From: Pseudomonas capeferrum
GTDB lineage: Bacteria; Pseudomonadota; Gammaproteobacteria; Pseudomonadales; Pseudomonadaceae
Assembly: GCF_000731675.1 (NCBI RefSeq)
Contig: NZ_JMIT01000001.1
Location: 2,748,651-2,812,650 of the forward strand
Direction of reading: 5' to 3'
Length of the DNA: 64,000 bases
Part shown: piece after piece, positions 31,234 through 42,208 of the stretch
Layout of the letters: the number at the start of each line of letters is the position of its first letter
Numbering within the stretch: position 1 is the first letter of the stretch
Program-made: the position numbers and the translations under genes
Notes under the pieces: model-generated
Database searches by the model: none
Told to the model about the DNA's origin: nothing
What the model saw: the letters and a program-made list of their open reading frames with translations, nothing else

Positions 31234-31935
31234 ATGAACACACTCCCCACCTGCTGCGCCCCGCTTCAGCACCACTGGCCCCTGCCCCGCCCGCTGCCAG
31301 GTGCGGTGCTGGTCAGTTGCGCCTTCGACCCCGCCCGCCTGGCTGCCGACGACTTCCAGCGTGCCGGCATCGTCCCCAGCGCCAGCCTGCAACGCTCGGT
31401 GGCCAAGCGCCAGGCCGAGTACCTGGCCGGCCGTGTCTGCGCCCGTGCCGCGCTGCAACGCCTGGACGGCCGCAACTACGTGCCAGCCAGCCATGAAGAC
31501 CGCTCGCCCATCTGGCCCGCCGGCATTCACGGCTCGATCACCCACGGCCAAGGCTGGGCCGCCGCCGTGGTCGCCGGCCAGGGCAGTTGCCGCGGCCTGG
31601 GCCTGGACCAGGAAGCGCTGCTGGACGACGAACGCGCCGAGCGCCTGCTGGCCGAAATCCTCACGCCCGCCGAAATAGAGCGCCTGGACCGCCGCCAGCT
31701 CGGCCTGGCAGTGACCCTGACCTTCTCGCTCAAGGAAAGCCTGTTCAAGACCCTCTACCCGCTGACCCGCCAGCGTTTCTATTTCGAGCACGCCGAGGTG
31801 CTGGAATGGTCGGCCGAGGGCCTGGCCCGCCTGCGCCTGCTCACCGACCTATCGGCCGAGTGGCAGCAGGGCACCGAGCTGCAAGGCCAGTTCTGCCTTC
31901 AGGACGGCCACCTGCTCAGCCTGATCAGCGTCTGA
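31234..31935 (+). CDS. 4'-Phosphopantetheinyl transferase (EntD/PcpS type)
   Basis: 233-aa Sfp-superfamily enzyme that loads phosphopantetheine onto carrier proteins of fatty acid or siderophore synthesis. Motifs are the CoA-binding GIHGSITHGQGWAAAVV, the Mg2+-binding LGLDQE and FSLKESLFKTLYP. It starts ATG after an ATACCCCC leader with no strong ribosome-binding site. It resembles PcpS of P. aeruginosa, which serves both primary and secondary carrier proteins. It converges with the kinase gene 3 bp away. Confidence 0.9.
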   Translation: MNTLPTCCAPLQHHWPLPRPLPGAVLVSCAFDPARLAADDFQRAGIVPSASLQRSVAKRQAEYLAGRVCARAALQRLDGRNYVPASHEDRSPIWPAGIHGSITHGQGWAAAVVAGQGSCRGLGLDQEALLDDERAERLLAEILTPAEIERLDRRQLGLAVTLTFSLKESLFKTLYPLTRQRFYFEHAEVLEWSAEGLARLRLLTDLSAEWQQGTELQGQFCLQDGHLLSLISV

Positions 31936-31938
31936 GCC

Positions 31939-33546
31939 CTACAGCGGCGCCTGTGCCCGCGGCCAGCTCAGGCTGAAGCAGGCACCGCCGAGGGTTTCGC
32001 TGCGCCCTACCGTGGCCCGGCCTGCGTGCCAGTAGATGATCCGCCGAACGATCGACAGGCCCAGGCCATGCCCGCCCGACGCACGGGTGCGGCTGTCGTC
32101 GAGCCGGGTGAAGGGCGTGAAGATGCGGTCCCAGAACCCTTCCGGGATACCCGGGCCGTCGTCTTCCACGTCGACCCGGCAGCGTTGCTGACCCAACTGG
32201 TAGCTCAGGCGCACCTCGGCCTCGGCATGGCGCATGGCGTTGCTCACCAGGTTCTGCAGGGCCCGGTGCAGGTAGCGCGGCTCGGCTTCGACCCAGGCGC
32301 CTTCGCTCTCACCCCCTTGGCATGCGCCGCGCACCACCTTGATTTCAGCGCGCAGCGGCGCCAGCTCCTCGATCACCCGGTCCAGCAACGCATCCAGGTC
32401 GACCCGCTGGAACTTCAGGGCCGGTGCGCCTTGCTCAAGCCGTGCGTAAGTCAGCATTTCGTCGACCAGTTTGTCCAGGTCCTGGATGTCGCCATCCATG
32501 CCAGCCAAGTGTTTGGCACGGGCCTGCTCAGTGCTCGCGGTCTCTATCATCTCCAGGCCAAAACGCAGCCGCGCCACCGGCGTGCGCAGCTCGTGGGACA
32601 CCGCCCGCACCAGCTCGCGCTGCATGGTCAGCGAGCGCTGCAAATGTTCGGCCATGCCGTTGAATGCCGCAGCCAGGCGCCCGACCGAATCGGCATCGCC
32701 AGCCGGTACCCGCGTGTCGAGGCTGCCCTGGGCAATACGCGTGGCGGCGACCTCCAACCCCGACACACGCCGCTCCAGCTGACGCACCAGCAGGTACACC
32801 ACCAGCCCGATCAGGCACAGCCCAAGGAAGGCGATCAAGATCAGCAGTTGCGGCGGATAGGGGTTCAACTGATGCAACGGGCCGATTTCCAGCACCCAGG
32901 GCGAGCCCGACAGCCCGGCGAATACCCGGATCGAATCGCCATCCTTGCCCAGGGCCATGACCGTGTCGCCCTCCTCGACCCGGCGCCGCTGGTCGTCATC
33001 CAGGCCAACCCGCTCCAGGCGCTGCAAGGCAATGTCAAAACCAAAGCCCTTGCTCTGCTTGAGTTGCGCCAGGCGTTGCTGCTGCTCGGTAACCGGGTAA
33101 CGCACCAGTTCGTCGGCCAACAGATAAAGGGTGGCCCGCGCCAGTTGCTCGCTGACCTGCTTCACCTGGGCCACCAGCAGCACCTCCTCGCGGCCGACCT
33201 TGCGCAGCACCTGGGCGGCGTGCGGGCCGGTCTTCTCGACCACCACCAGGCCACGGTACAGGCGGGCACGCTGGCCGCCATCGAGGGTACGCGCCGACAT
33301 CGGCTGCAGCGCCAGCGGCACCCCGAGCAGGCGCTCCCACATCAGCAGCGAACGCTTGCGTTCGGTTTCGTTCTGCCCGGCCAGGTTGTCAGCCATCAGG
33401 CTGAAGGTACCCTGGGCCAGGCCCTCGCGGTGCTGGGCGGCGCGCACTTCGTTGACCAGGTGCAGGCTGAGCACGCCGAGCAGCGCCACCAGCACCAGCA
33501 CGGCGAGCATGCCGCCATAGATGCGCAGAAAGATCGAGTTGTTCAT
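31939..33546 (-). CDS. Sensor histidine kinase, RstB-like
   Basis: 535-aa kinase with TM1 (IYGGMLAVLVLVALLGVLSLHLV), a large periplasmic domain, TM2 (LLILIAFLGLCLIGLVVYLLV), HAMP, His-box AVSHELRTPVARLRFG, N-box LQNLVSNAMRHA and G-boxes EDDGPGIP and GGHGLGLSIV. It overlaps its regulator gene by 4 bp. The pair is next to nrdA as PA1158/PA1157 are in P. aeruginosa, so it is the RstBA-like system. Signal unknown. Confidence 0.88.
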   Translation of the reverse strand: MNNSIFLRIYGGMLAVLVLVALLGVLSLHLVNEVRAAQHREGLAQGTFSLMADNLAGQNETERKRSLLMWERLLGVPLALQPMSARTLDGGQRARLYRGLVVVEKTGPHAAQVLRKVGREEVLLVAQVKQVSEQLARATLYLLADELVRYPVTEQQQRLAQLKQSKGFGFDIALQRLERVGLDDDQRRRVEEGDTVMALGKDGDSIRVFAGLSGSPWVLEIGPLHQLNPYPPQLLILIAFLGLCLIGLVVYLLVRQLERRVSGLEVAATRIAQGSLDTRVPAGDADSVGRLAAAFNGMAEHLQRSLTMQRELVRAVSHELRTPVARLRFGLEMIETASTEQARAKHLAGMDGDIQDLDKLVDEMLTYARLEQGAPALKFQRVDLDALLDRVIEELAPLRAEIKVVRGACQGGESEGAWVEAEPRYLHRALQNLVSNAMRHAEAEVRLSYQLGQQRCRVDVEDDGPGIPEGFWDRIFTPFTRLDDSRTRASGGHGLGLSIVRRIIYWHAGRATVGRSETLGGACFSLSWPRAQAPL

Positions 33547-34241
33547 GGCGCCTCGCCGACGAACAGGTAGCCCTTGCTGCGCAGGGTCTTGATCAGGCGT
33601 GGGTGGATCGGGTCGTCACCGATCTTGGGGCGGATCTTGGAGATGCGCACATCGATGGAGCGGTCCTGGCCGTCGTAGCCGACACCGCGCAGGGCGGTGA
33701 ACAGTTGCTCGCGCGACAGCACCCGGCCGGCGTTGCTGGCCAGCAACCAGAGCAGGTCGAATTCGGCGCCGGTCAGGTCTATCAGCTGCTCGCCCAGCCG
33801 GGCTTCGCGCAGGCGGTTGTCGATGCGCAGCGCACCAAAGGCCAGGGCCTGGCGCTTGCTTTCCGGCGCCTCGCTGCGCCGCAGCAGGGCCTGGATACGG
33901 GCCAGCAGCAAGCGCGGGCGCACAGGTTTGCAGACATAGTCGTCGGCGCCCAGGTCCAGCCCCTGCACCTGGTCGAGCTCGTCGCTGCGGGCGGTGAGCA
34001 TGAGGATCGCGCCCGCGTACTGGCTGCGTACCCGGCGGCAGATGCTCAGGCCGTCTTCACCGGGCAGCATGAGGTCGAGCACCACCAGGTCGGGCTGGCT
34101 GTCGACGATTCGCCGCACGGCGCGGCCACCATCGCCCTCGACGGCCACATCGAAGCCGTTGGCCTGGAGGTATTCGGCCGTGAGCTCGGCCAGGCGCTGG
34201 TCGTCTTCAACGATGAGGATGCGCGGTGCGGGTTGGTCCAT
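33543..34241 (-). CDS. OmpR-family response regulator, RstA-like
   Basis: 232-aa regulator from MDQPAPRILIVEDDQRLAELTAEYL. The phosphoacceptor Asp is in LVVLDLMLPGEDG, Thr in LMLTARS and Lys in YVCKPV; the winged helix ends RSKGYLFV. The upstream in-frame extension has no receiver similarity. Partner of the overlapping kinase gene; it is divergent from nrdA. Confidence 0.9.
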   Translation of the reverse strand: MDQPAPRILIVEDDQRLAELTAEYLQANGFDVAVEGDGGRAVRRIVDSQPDLVVLDLMLPGEDGLSICRRVRSQYAGAILMLTARSDELDQVQGLDLGADDYVCKPVRPRLLLARIQALLRRSEAPESKRQALAFGALRIDNRLREARLGEQLIDLTGAEFDLLWLLASNAGRVLSREQLFTALRGVGYDGQDRSIDVRISKIRPKIGDDPIHPRLIKTLRSKGYLFVGEAP

Positions 34242-34462
34242 GGCCTGTGCCTTTGCAATTGTTGTTGTTCTGTGGCCGATACTACGTGCCGCCCCGGGTA
34301 CTGCCAACCGGCCAGCGGTGCCGCACAAGCCACTGGACTGAACCGTTTTTTGTGGTAGGGTTCGCGCCCTCAAAATTCTGCCTTGGGGCAGCGAGCGAAA
34401 GAAAAATACTGCAAACCACTTGGCACAAGGCCTACAGGCCATACCCACAAAGTACGCACAAC

Positions 34463-34471
34463 TTATCCACA
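34463..34471 (+). promoter_or_regulatory. DnaA box upstream of nrdA
   Basis: TTATCCACA, identical to the strong DnaA consensus, 28 bp before the first NrdR box. DnaA control of nrdAB is known in E. coli. Confidence 0.6.
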
Positions 34472-34498
34472 GGCGCTCGCCTTGCAAAGACCCCAATA

Positions 34499-34545
34499 CC
34501 GCATTATCTTGTATCCCGATCGCAGCGAACCACTAGATGTTGGGG
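34499..34545 (+). promoter_or_regulatory. NrdR box pair upstream of nrdA
   Basis: CCGCATTATCTTGTAT (34499-34514) and CCACTAGATGTTGGGG (34530-34545) match the ACACWATATMTWGTGT consensus at 12 and 11 of 16 positions. Their starts are 31 bp apart, the characteristic spacing of NrdR box pairs. Confidence 0.75.
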
Positions 34546-34865
34546 TTCGTGCAAAATCACACACAAAAGTCAACCCGGCAAATTATTCGATTTTACGGTT
34601 GAACTTCAGGTGATCTGACCAGCCATACCGCTCCAGCGGAGTACTGAACTGCAACAGCTTTTGGGCTCAGCCCAAAGCCTTTGACTTCGGCCAGGGAGCG
34701 GCAAGCTATTGCCCCTTATTCCTGAGTCTGTCCCGAAGTCGGTACACCCGAGCGGGCGGATGCGCGCGCATGACGCATCCCCCGCCAGGTGATCGAGCAA
34801 GTGGACGGAACGGTGGGCGCTCAAAAGGCGCCTGTACAATATAGAAACTGTGGAGACACCCACCC

Positions 34866-37745
<2,880 letters not shown>

Positions 37746-37751
37746 GGCCTG

Positions 37752-37796
37752 ATGCCGCAAAAGGGGTGCCCACGGGTGCCCCTTTGCGGCATTTTT
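37752..37796 (+). terminator. Terminator of nrdA
   Basis: ATGCCGCAAAAGGGG / CCCCTTTGCGGCAT stem followed by TTTTTG, 6 bp after the nrdA stop. Confidence 0.9.
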
Positions 37797-37828
37797 GTAT
37801 CTGCGCAGTGGCCGGCTGAACGCGGTTC

Positions 37829-37945
37829 TGTAGGAGCGGCCTTGTGTCGCGAAAGGGCTGCGCAGCGGCCCCAGGATTTTAGCGTCGCCGCGGGTATCCA
37901 TGGGGCCGCTACGCAGCCCTTTCGCGACACAAGGCCGCTCCTACA
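37829..37945. repeat. REP pair (BIME) between nrdA and nrdB
   Basis: Inverted arms of about 49 bases: TGTAGGAGCGGCCTTGTGTC... on the left and ...GACACAAGGCCGCTCCTACA on the right. It shares its arms, with few changes, with the element at 43459-43572. Confidence 0.9.
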
Positions 37946-37958
37946 AGAATCGCGCCAG

Positions 37959-38005
37959 ACACAACATAATGTGCTGCTAAAATTAAAACACACCACATGT
38001 AGTGC
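37959..38005 (+). promoter_or_regulatory. NrdR box pair upstream of nrdB
   Basis: ACACAACATAATGTGC (37959-37974) and ACACCACATGTAGTGC (37990-38005) match the NrdR consensus at 13 and 12 of 16 positions, with starts exactly 31 bp apart. TAAAAT (37978-37983) lies between them as a possible -10. Confidence 0.82.
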
Positions 38006-38294
38006 CATGCGCTTTTTGCCGCTACACTTCCACCCCGTAGATGCCGACACAAGCCTCGTGAACGGACGCACCTAAAACCGGTCGAAAAAGTTACCCCCGA
38101 CCGCCAGACACGCGCCCCGATCGAAGACGAATTCCGGTATACTGCGCCCCCTCTGAAAAGGGCACCCATTCAAGTCCCTGGCCCCTCCCCGAGGCCTGGC
38201 CAGGCACACGTCAGATGTAACGAGAGTCAGCCTCTCGAGCTGTCCATTCGCCGTAACGGCCTTGCGTCAGGCATCACATTCTTAAAATCCAACC

Positions 38295-38312
38295 GGTTGC
38301 CTCAGGGCAACC
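38295..38312 (+). other. Hairpin before the nrdB ribosome-binding site
   Basis: GGTTGCC-TCA-GGGCAACC lies just upstream of the CAGGAG Shine-Dalgarno of nrdB. It could affect translation. The 38006-38294 stretch also holds a TATACT element near 38137 and nothing else I can name. Confidence 0.4.
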
Positions 38313-38331
38313 CTCAAGCAGGAGCCAAACC

Positions 38332-39582
38332 ATGCTGAGCTGGGACGAATTCGACAACGAAGACGGCGAAGTAGCCGCCAAAGGCAACACCCCTGCGCAG
38401 GCCAACGCCGCCGCCACCCTCGACAAGCTCGACAGCGCCGGCGGTGCCGCCGCCCTGGAAGCCCGTGCTGCTACCGCTTCTGACTCCGAAGCCGTAAAAC
38501 GCGCCAAGGCCGCCCTCGACGCCCTCGACGTTGCTGAAGGCCTGGCCGAGCTGGAAGGCTCCGCTGCCCGCGTTGCGGTCGACGAAAAGCGCATGATCAA
38601 CTGCCGCGCCGACCTCAACCAGCTGGTACCGTTCAAGTACGACTGGGCCTGGCAGAAGTACCTCGACGGCTGCGCCAACCACTGGATGCCGCAAGAGGTC
38701 AACATGACCGCCGACATCGCCCTGTGGAAGAGCCAGGACGGCCTGACCGAAGACGAGCGCCGCATCGTCATGCGCAACCTGGGCTTCTTCTCCACCGCCG
38801 ACTCCCTGGTTGCCAACAACCTGGCCCTGGCCGTGTACCGCCTGATCACCAACCCGGAGTGCCGCCAGTACATCCTGCGCCAGGCCTTCGAAGAGGCGAT
38901 CCACACCCACGCCTACCAGTACTGCATCGAGTCGCTGGGCATGGATGAAGGCGAGATCTTCAACATGTACCACGAGATCCCGTCGGTCGCGAAAAAAGCC
39001 GCCTGGGGCCTGAAGTACACCCGCGCCATCTCCGACCCGGAATTCAACACCGGCACCCCGGAAACCGACAAAGAGCTGCTGCGCAACCTGATCGCCTACT
39101 ACTGCGTACTGGAAGGCATCTTCTTCTACTGCGGCTTCACCCAGATCCTGTCGATGGGCCGCCGCAACAAGATGACCGGCGTTGCCGAGCAGTTCCAGTA
39201 CATCCTGCGTGACGAGTCGATGCACCTGAACTTCGGTATCGACGTGATCAACCAGATCAAGATCGAGAACCCGCACCTGTGGGATGCCTCGATGAAGGAA
39301 GAAGCGACCCAGATGATCCTGCAAGGGACCCAACTGGAGATCGAATACGCCCGCGATACCATGCCGCGTGGCGTACTGGGCATGAACGCCGCGATGATGG
39401 AGGACTACCTCAAGTTCATCGCCAACCGCCGCCTGACCCAGATTGGCCTGAAGGAAGAGTACCCAGGCACCACCAACCCGTTCCCATGGATGAGCGAGAT
39501 CATGGACTTGAAGAAGGAGAAGAACTTCTTTGAGACGCGTGTGATCGAGTATCAGACTGGCGGGGCTTTGAGCTGGGATTGA
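38332..39582 (+). CDS. nrdB: Class Ia ribonucleotide reductase, small subunit
   Basis: 416-aa radical-generating subunit. Diiron ligands are seen in [10 protein letters not shown] (Asp), [18 protein letters not shown] (Glu, His) and [15 protein letters not shown] (Glu, His), and a Tyr lies in the expected radical position. An Ala-rich N-terminal extension (residues about 12-80) precedes the core, typical of pseudomonads. The C-terminus (GGALSWD) would dock on NrdA. It has its own NrdR boxes and terminator. GGAG lies nine bases before the ATG. Confidence 0.96.
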   Translation: MLSWDEFDNEDGEVAAKGNTPAQANAAATLDKLDSAGGAAALEARAATASDSEAVKRAKAALDALDVAEGLAELEGSAARVAVDEKRMINCRADLNQLVPFKYDWAWQKYLDGCANHWMPQEVNMTADIALWKSQDGLTEDERRIVMRNLGFFSTADSLVANNLALAVYRLITNPECRQYILRQAFEEAIHTHAYQYCIESLGMDEGEIFNMYHEIPSVAKKAAWGLKYTRAISDPEFNTGTPETDKELLRNLIAYYCVLEGIFFYCGFTQILSMGRRNKMTGVAEQFQYILRDESMHLNFGIDVINQIKIENPHLWDASMKEEATQMILQGTQLEIEYARDTMPRGVLGMNAAMMEDYLKFIANRRLTQIGLKEEYPGTTNPFPWMSEIMDLKKEKNFFETRVIEYQTGGALSWD

Positions 39583-39603
39583 TTGTCCGGGCTGAGAAAC
39601 AAG

Positions 39604-39631
39604 AAGGCTGCCAATTGGCAGCCTTTTTTTT
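39604..39631 (+). terminator. Terminator of nrdB
   Basis: AAGGCTGCC-AATT-GGCAGCCTT stem followed by a run of T. Confidence 0.93.
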
Positions 39632-39788
39632 GGGCTGTACGTTAGTGATCAATCAATCCCGTGCCTTGGTAACAGTACTGTGTGCTGCCGCCTTGGCGGG
39701 TAAATCATGTCTTCGGTTTGTACCCAGGGCATGCCCACTCCCACAGGATATGCGCCGGGCTGTACAAACCAGGTGGGTCAGCTCGCAT

Positions 39789-40250
39789 TCAAGCCAGCGC
39801 CATCCGGTATTCGATCACCCCGGGCTTCTCAGCGATCCAGTCGTACAGCCGCTGTGCGGTCTGGTTGGTTTCCTGGGTATGCCAGTAGAGCCGGTCACAG
39901 CCCTTCTCCTGCGCCTGGCCCTGCACAAACTCGATCAACTGCTTGCCCACCTTCTTGCCCCGTGTGCTCGGGCAAACGAACAGGTCCTCCAGGTAGCAGA
40001 AGTCGTTACGCCCCCAGGTCGAGCGATGGAACACATAATGGACGAAGCCGAGCACCCGCTCACCGTCCGTGGCCACGGCGCAGTGCACGGGCTCGGCCGG
40101 GTCGAAGAAACGGGCCCAGGTCAGTTCGGTCGTGGCCTTGCTCAGCTCTACTTTGTAGAACGCCTGATACTGCTCCCAATACGCGCTCCATTGCTGCAAA
40201 TCGCTCTGCTTCAACTCGCGAACCGAAACCAATGTTTGTGCAACTGTCAT
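39789..40250 (-). CDS. GNAT-family N-acetyltransferase
   Basis: 153-aa acetyltransferase with motif A FCYLEDLFVCPSTRGKKVGKQLIEFV and motif B NQTAQRLYDWIAEKPGVIEYRM. It resembles the small-molecule/diamine-type GNAT enzymes. It is divergent from a MocR regulator with about 100 bp between starts, a layout in which MocR proteins often control the neighbouring gene. Substrate unknown. Confidence 0.88.
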   Translation of the reverse strand: MTVAQTLVSVRELKQSDLQQWSAYWEQYQAFYKVELSKATTELTWARFFDPAEPVHCAVATDGERVLGFVHYVFHRSTWGRNDFCYLEDLFVCPSTRGKKVGKQLIEFVQGQAQEKGCDRLYWHTQETNQTAQRLYDWIAEKPGVIEYRMALA

Positions 40251-40351
40251 GGTGAACCCCTCTCAATGTGGGAATGGTCGGAAAACAGGTGCATTTATAG
40301 CGATAGAATGGCCTGAATAGCCCCGCCACTTTTCGCAAGTGAAGCAGACCA

Positions 40352-41830
40352 ATGTTCAAACATGCACAGTTGCAATCGGTAAAAGCCTGGATGAGTGACC
40401 CCGCCCATGGGGCGTTGTCGCTGCACGTACGGATCCAGAGGGCGATTCGCCAATTGATCCTTGAGGGCGCATTGCCGGTCGGCAAGTCGCTGCCGGCTTC
40501 ACGCCCGCTGGCGCTTTCCCTGGGCGTCTCGCGGGATACCGTCGAGGCGGCATACAGCCAGTTGCATGCAGAGGGCTTCATCGAGCGTCGGGTGGGCAGC
40601 GGAAGCTTCGTGTCACAACGCGCGCGGCACCTGCCGCGGCGCAAGCGCCAACGCGAGGTGCTCTGCGATGAGCCAGCTCACCTGAGCCGCAGAGCAATGG
40701 CCGTGCTGCAGAGCGGGGGCGTGAACAACTTCCAGGGGCCGCGCCCGTTCGCACCGGGGGTTGCCGAGACCCGGCAGTTTCCCCTGGCAACCTGGGAGAA
40801 GCTGGAGCGCCAGGTTTACAAGCAATATGGCACCCAGGCGCTGGAGCACAGTGCGCCACAAGGCATGCCTGCGCTGCGCAGCGCGATCGCTGACTACCTC
40901 AACCTCGAACGGGGGGCTCAGGCGACTGCCGATCGGGTGCTGATCCTCACCAGCTCGCAGCAGGCACTTGGCCTGTGCGCCCAAGTGCTCATGGATGCCG
41001 GCGATCAGGTGCTGGTCGAAGACCCGCTCTACCAAGGCACCCGCAAAGCCATCGCCGCCGCAGGCCTCGTAGGCGTGCCCGTGCCGGTGGATGAAAACGG
41101 CATGCGGGTAGAGGACATGGCGCGGCTGGGCGTCAATGCCAGGGCGGTTTTTCTTACGCCCTCCCACCAATACCCCACCGGCGCGACCTTGTCGCTGGAC
41201 AGGCGCCTGCAGGCGATCGAATGGGCCCGGCAGCAGCGAGCCTGGATCATCGAAGACGACTACGACAGCGAGTTCCACTACGAAGGCCGGCCGACTGCCT
41301 GTGTGCAGGGCCTGGACGCGCATGACCGCACGCTCTACATCGGTACCTTCACCAAGTCGCTGTTTGCCGGCCTGCGTATCGGCTACCTGCTGTTGCCCCC
41401 CTCGCTCGTCGCGCCGATGACCAGCGCACGCACGCTGCAGGACGGGCATAACGCGTCCATTGCGCAACTGACCTTGGCAAGGTTCATGGAGGGCGGGCAT
41501 TACACGGCTCATGTGCGGGCCATGCGGGCGCTGTATGCCGAGAGACGGGACGTGCTGGCTGAGCTCGTGCACAAGCATCTGGGGGCGTTTCTGGCGCCGT
41601 GCATCCCGGCCGGCGGGCTGCAGATGCCCTGCCATTTCGTGCAGGGTTTGCCTGAAGAGGCGGTGGTCGAGGCGGCGCGCGTGGTAGGGATTGATCTGCT
41701 GGGGCTCGGCAGTTTGTATGCGACGCCGCGCAATGATACCGGCCTGTTGATGGGGTTCGCGGCGCAGACGCCAGCCGAGATGCGGGTAGCGGTGGAGGCG
41801 CTGGCGAAGGTGTTTGCGCGGGTGAAATAG
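40352..41830 (+). CDS. MocR/PdxR-type PLP-dependent regulator
   Basis: 492-aa fusion of an N-terminal GntR winged helix (SLHVRIQRAIRQLILEGALPVGKSLPASRPLALSLGVSRDTVEAAYSQL) to a fold-type I aminotransferase-like domain. The PLP-binding Lys is in IGTFTKSLFAGLRIGYLLLP, with Asp in IIEDDYDSEF and Asn/Tyr in SHQYPTGATLS. Such regulators use PLP plus an amino compound as signal. The divergent acetyltransferase is its likely target (inference). Confidence 0.9.
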   Translation: MFKHAQLQSVKAWMSDPAHGALSLHVRIQRAIRQLILEGALPVGKSLPASRPLALSLGVSRDTVEAAYSQLHAEGFIERRVGSGSFVSQRARHLPRRKRQREVLCDEPAHLSRRAMAVLQSGGVNNFQGPRPFAPGVAETRQFPLATWEKLERQVYKQYGTQALEHSAPQGMPALRSAIADYLNLERGAQATADRVLILTSSQQALGLCAQVLMDAGDQVLVEDPLYQGTRKAIAAAGLVGVPVPVDENGMRVEDMARLGVNARAVFLTPSHQYPTGATLSLDRRLQAIEWARQQRAWIIEDDYDSEFHYEGRPTACVQGLDAHDRTLYIGTFTKSLFAGLRIGYLLLPPSLVAPMTSARTLQDGHNASIAQLTLARFMEGGHYTAHVRAMRALYAERRDVLAELVHKHLGAFLAPCIPAGGLQMPCHFVQGLPEEAVVEAARVVGIDLLGLGSLYATPRNDTGLLMGFAAQTPAEMRVAVEALAKVFARVK

Positions 41831-41969
41831 GGGCTGGCTGCCGCCGCCTTCGGGTGCCGTTTTGGGTTCACGGGTGCATGTCTTGAGTGTTGCATTCGCG
41901 ATCCCCGTCGAGAACCTGCACCAAAACCAAGGTCATAGTACCTCCACAAAACCATCGCACCACAAAGCG

Positions 41970-42018
41970 TTGACATCCCCCTCCCCACTTGCTAAAAATC
42001 GCCCAAGTTGTACGACAA
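41970..42018 (+). promoter_or_regulatory. Promoter and GntR-type operator of the uronate porin
   Basis: -35 TTGACA (41970-41975), 17-bp spacer, -10 TAAAAA (41993-41998). TTGTACGACAA at 42008-42018 lies 9 bp beyond the -10, so it covers the start region; it fits the FadR-subfamily consensus TNGTNNNACNA exactly and extends to the palindrome GTTGT-ACG-ACAAC. Confidence 0.72.
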
Positions 42019-42200
42019 CGCATAACAAAAACAACAATCAGTGGAAGATCCCATGTCGACACACCTCGCGCACTACCCTCGCCGCTCGCCTGTCCCGTTT
42101 TCACCCCCTAGGCCCTGACCGGTCCGTTACCCACCCGCCCTCGCCGCAGGCCGCTTGCGCGTGCCCGGTGGACGGGCTGCCACACCCCTTTGTGGAGCAC

Positions 42201-42208
42201 AACAATAA
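42201..42208 (+). promoter_or_regulatory. Predicted Crc/Hfq site at the porin start codon
   Basis: AACAATAA fits the AAYAAYAA catabolite-activity motif exactly and runs into the ATG. A second A/C-rich tract (ACAAAAACAACAA) lies near 42025. Carbon catabolite repression of this porin is therefore likely. Confidence 0.55.

Larger units (their letters stand above)
34242..34865 (+). promoter_or_regulatory. nrdA regulatory region
   Basis: 624 bp between the divergent regulator gene and nrdA without a supportable gene. It carries a perfect DnaA box and a pair of NrdR boxes, listed separately. The stretch 34600-34800 contains nothing I can identify. Confidence 0.7.
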
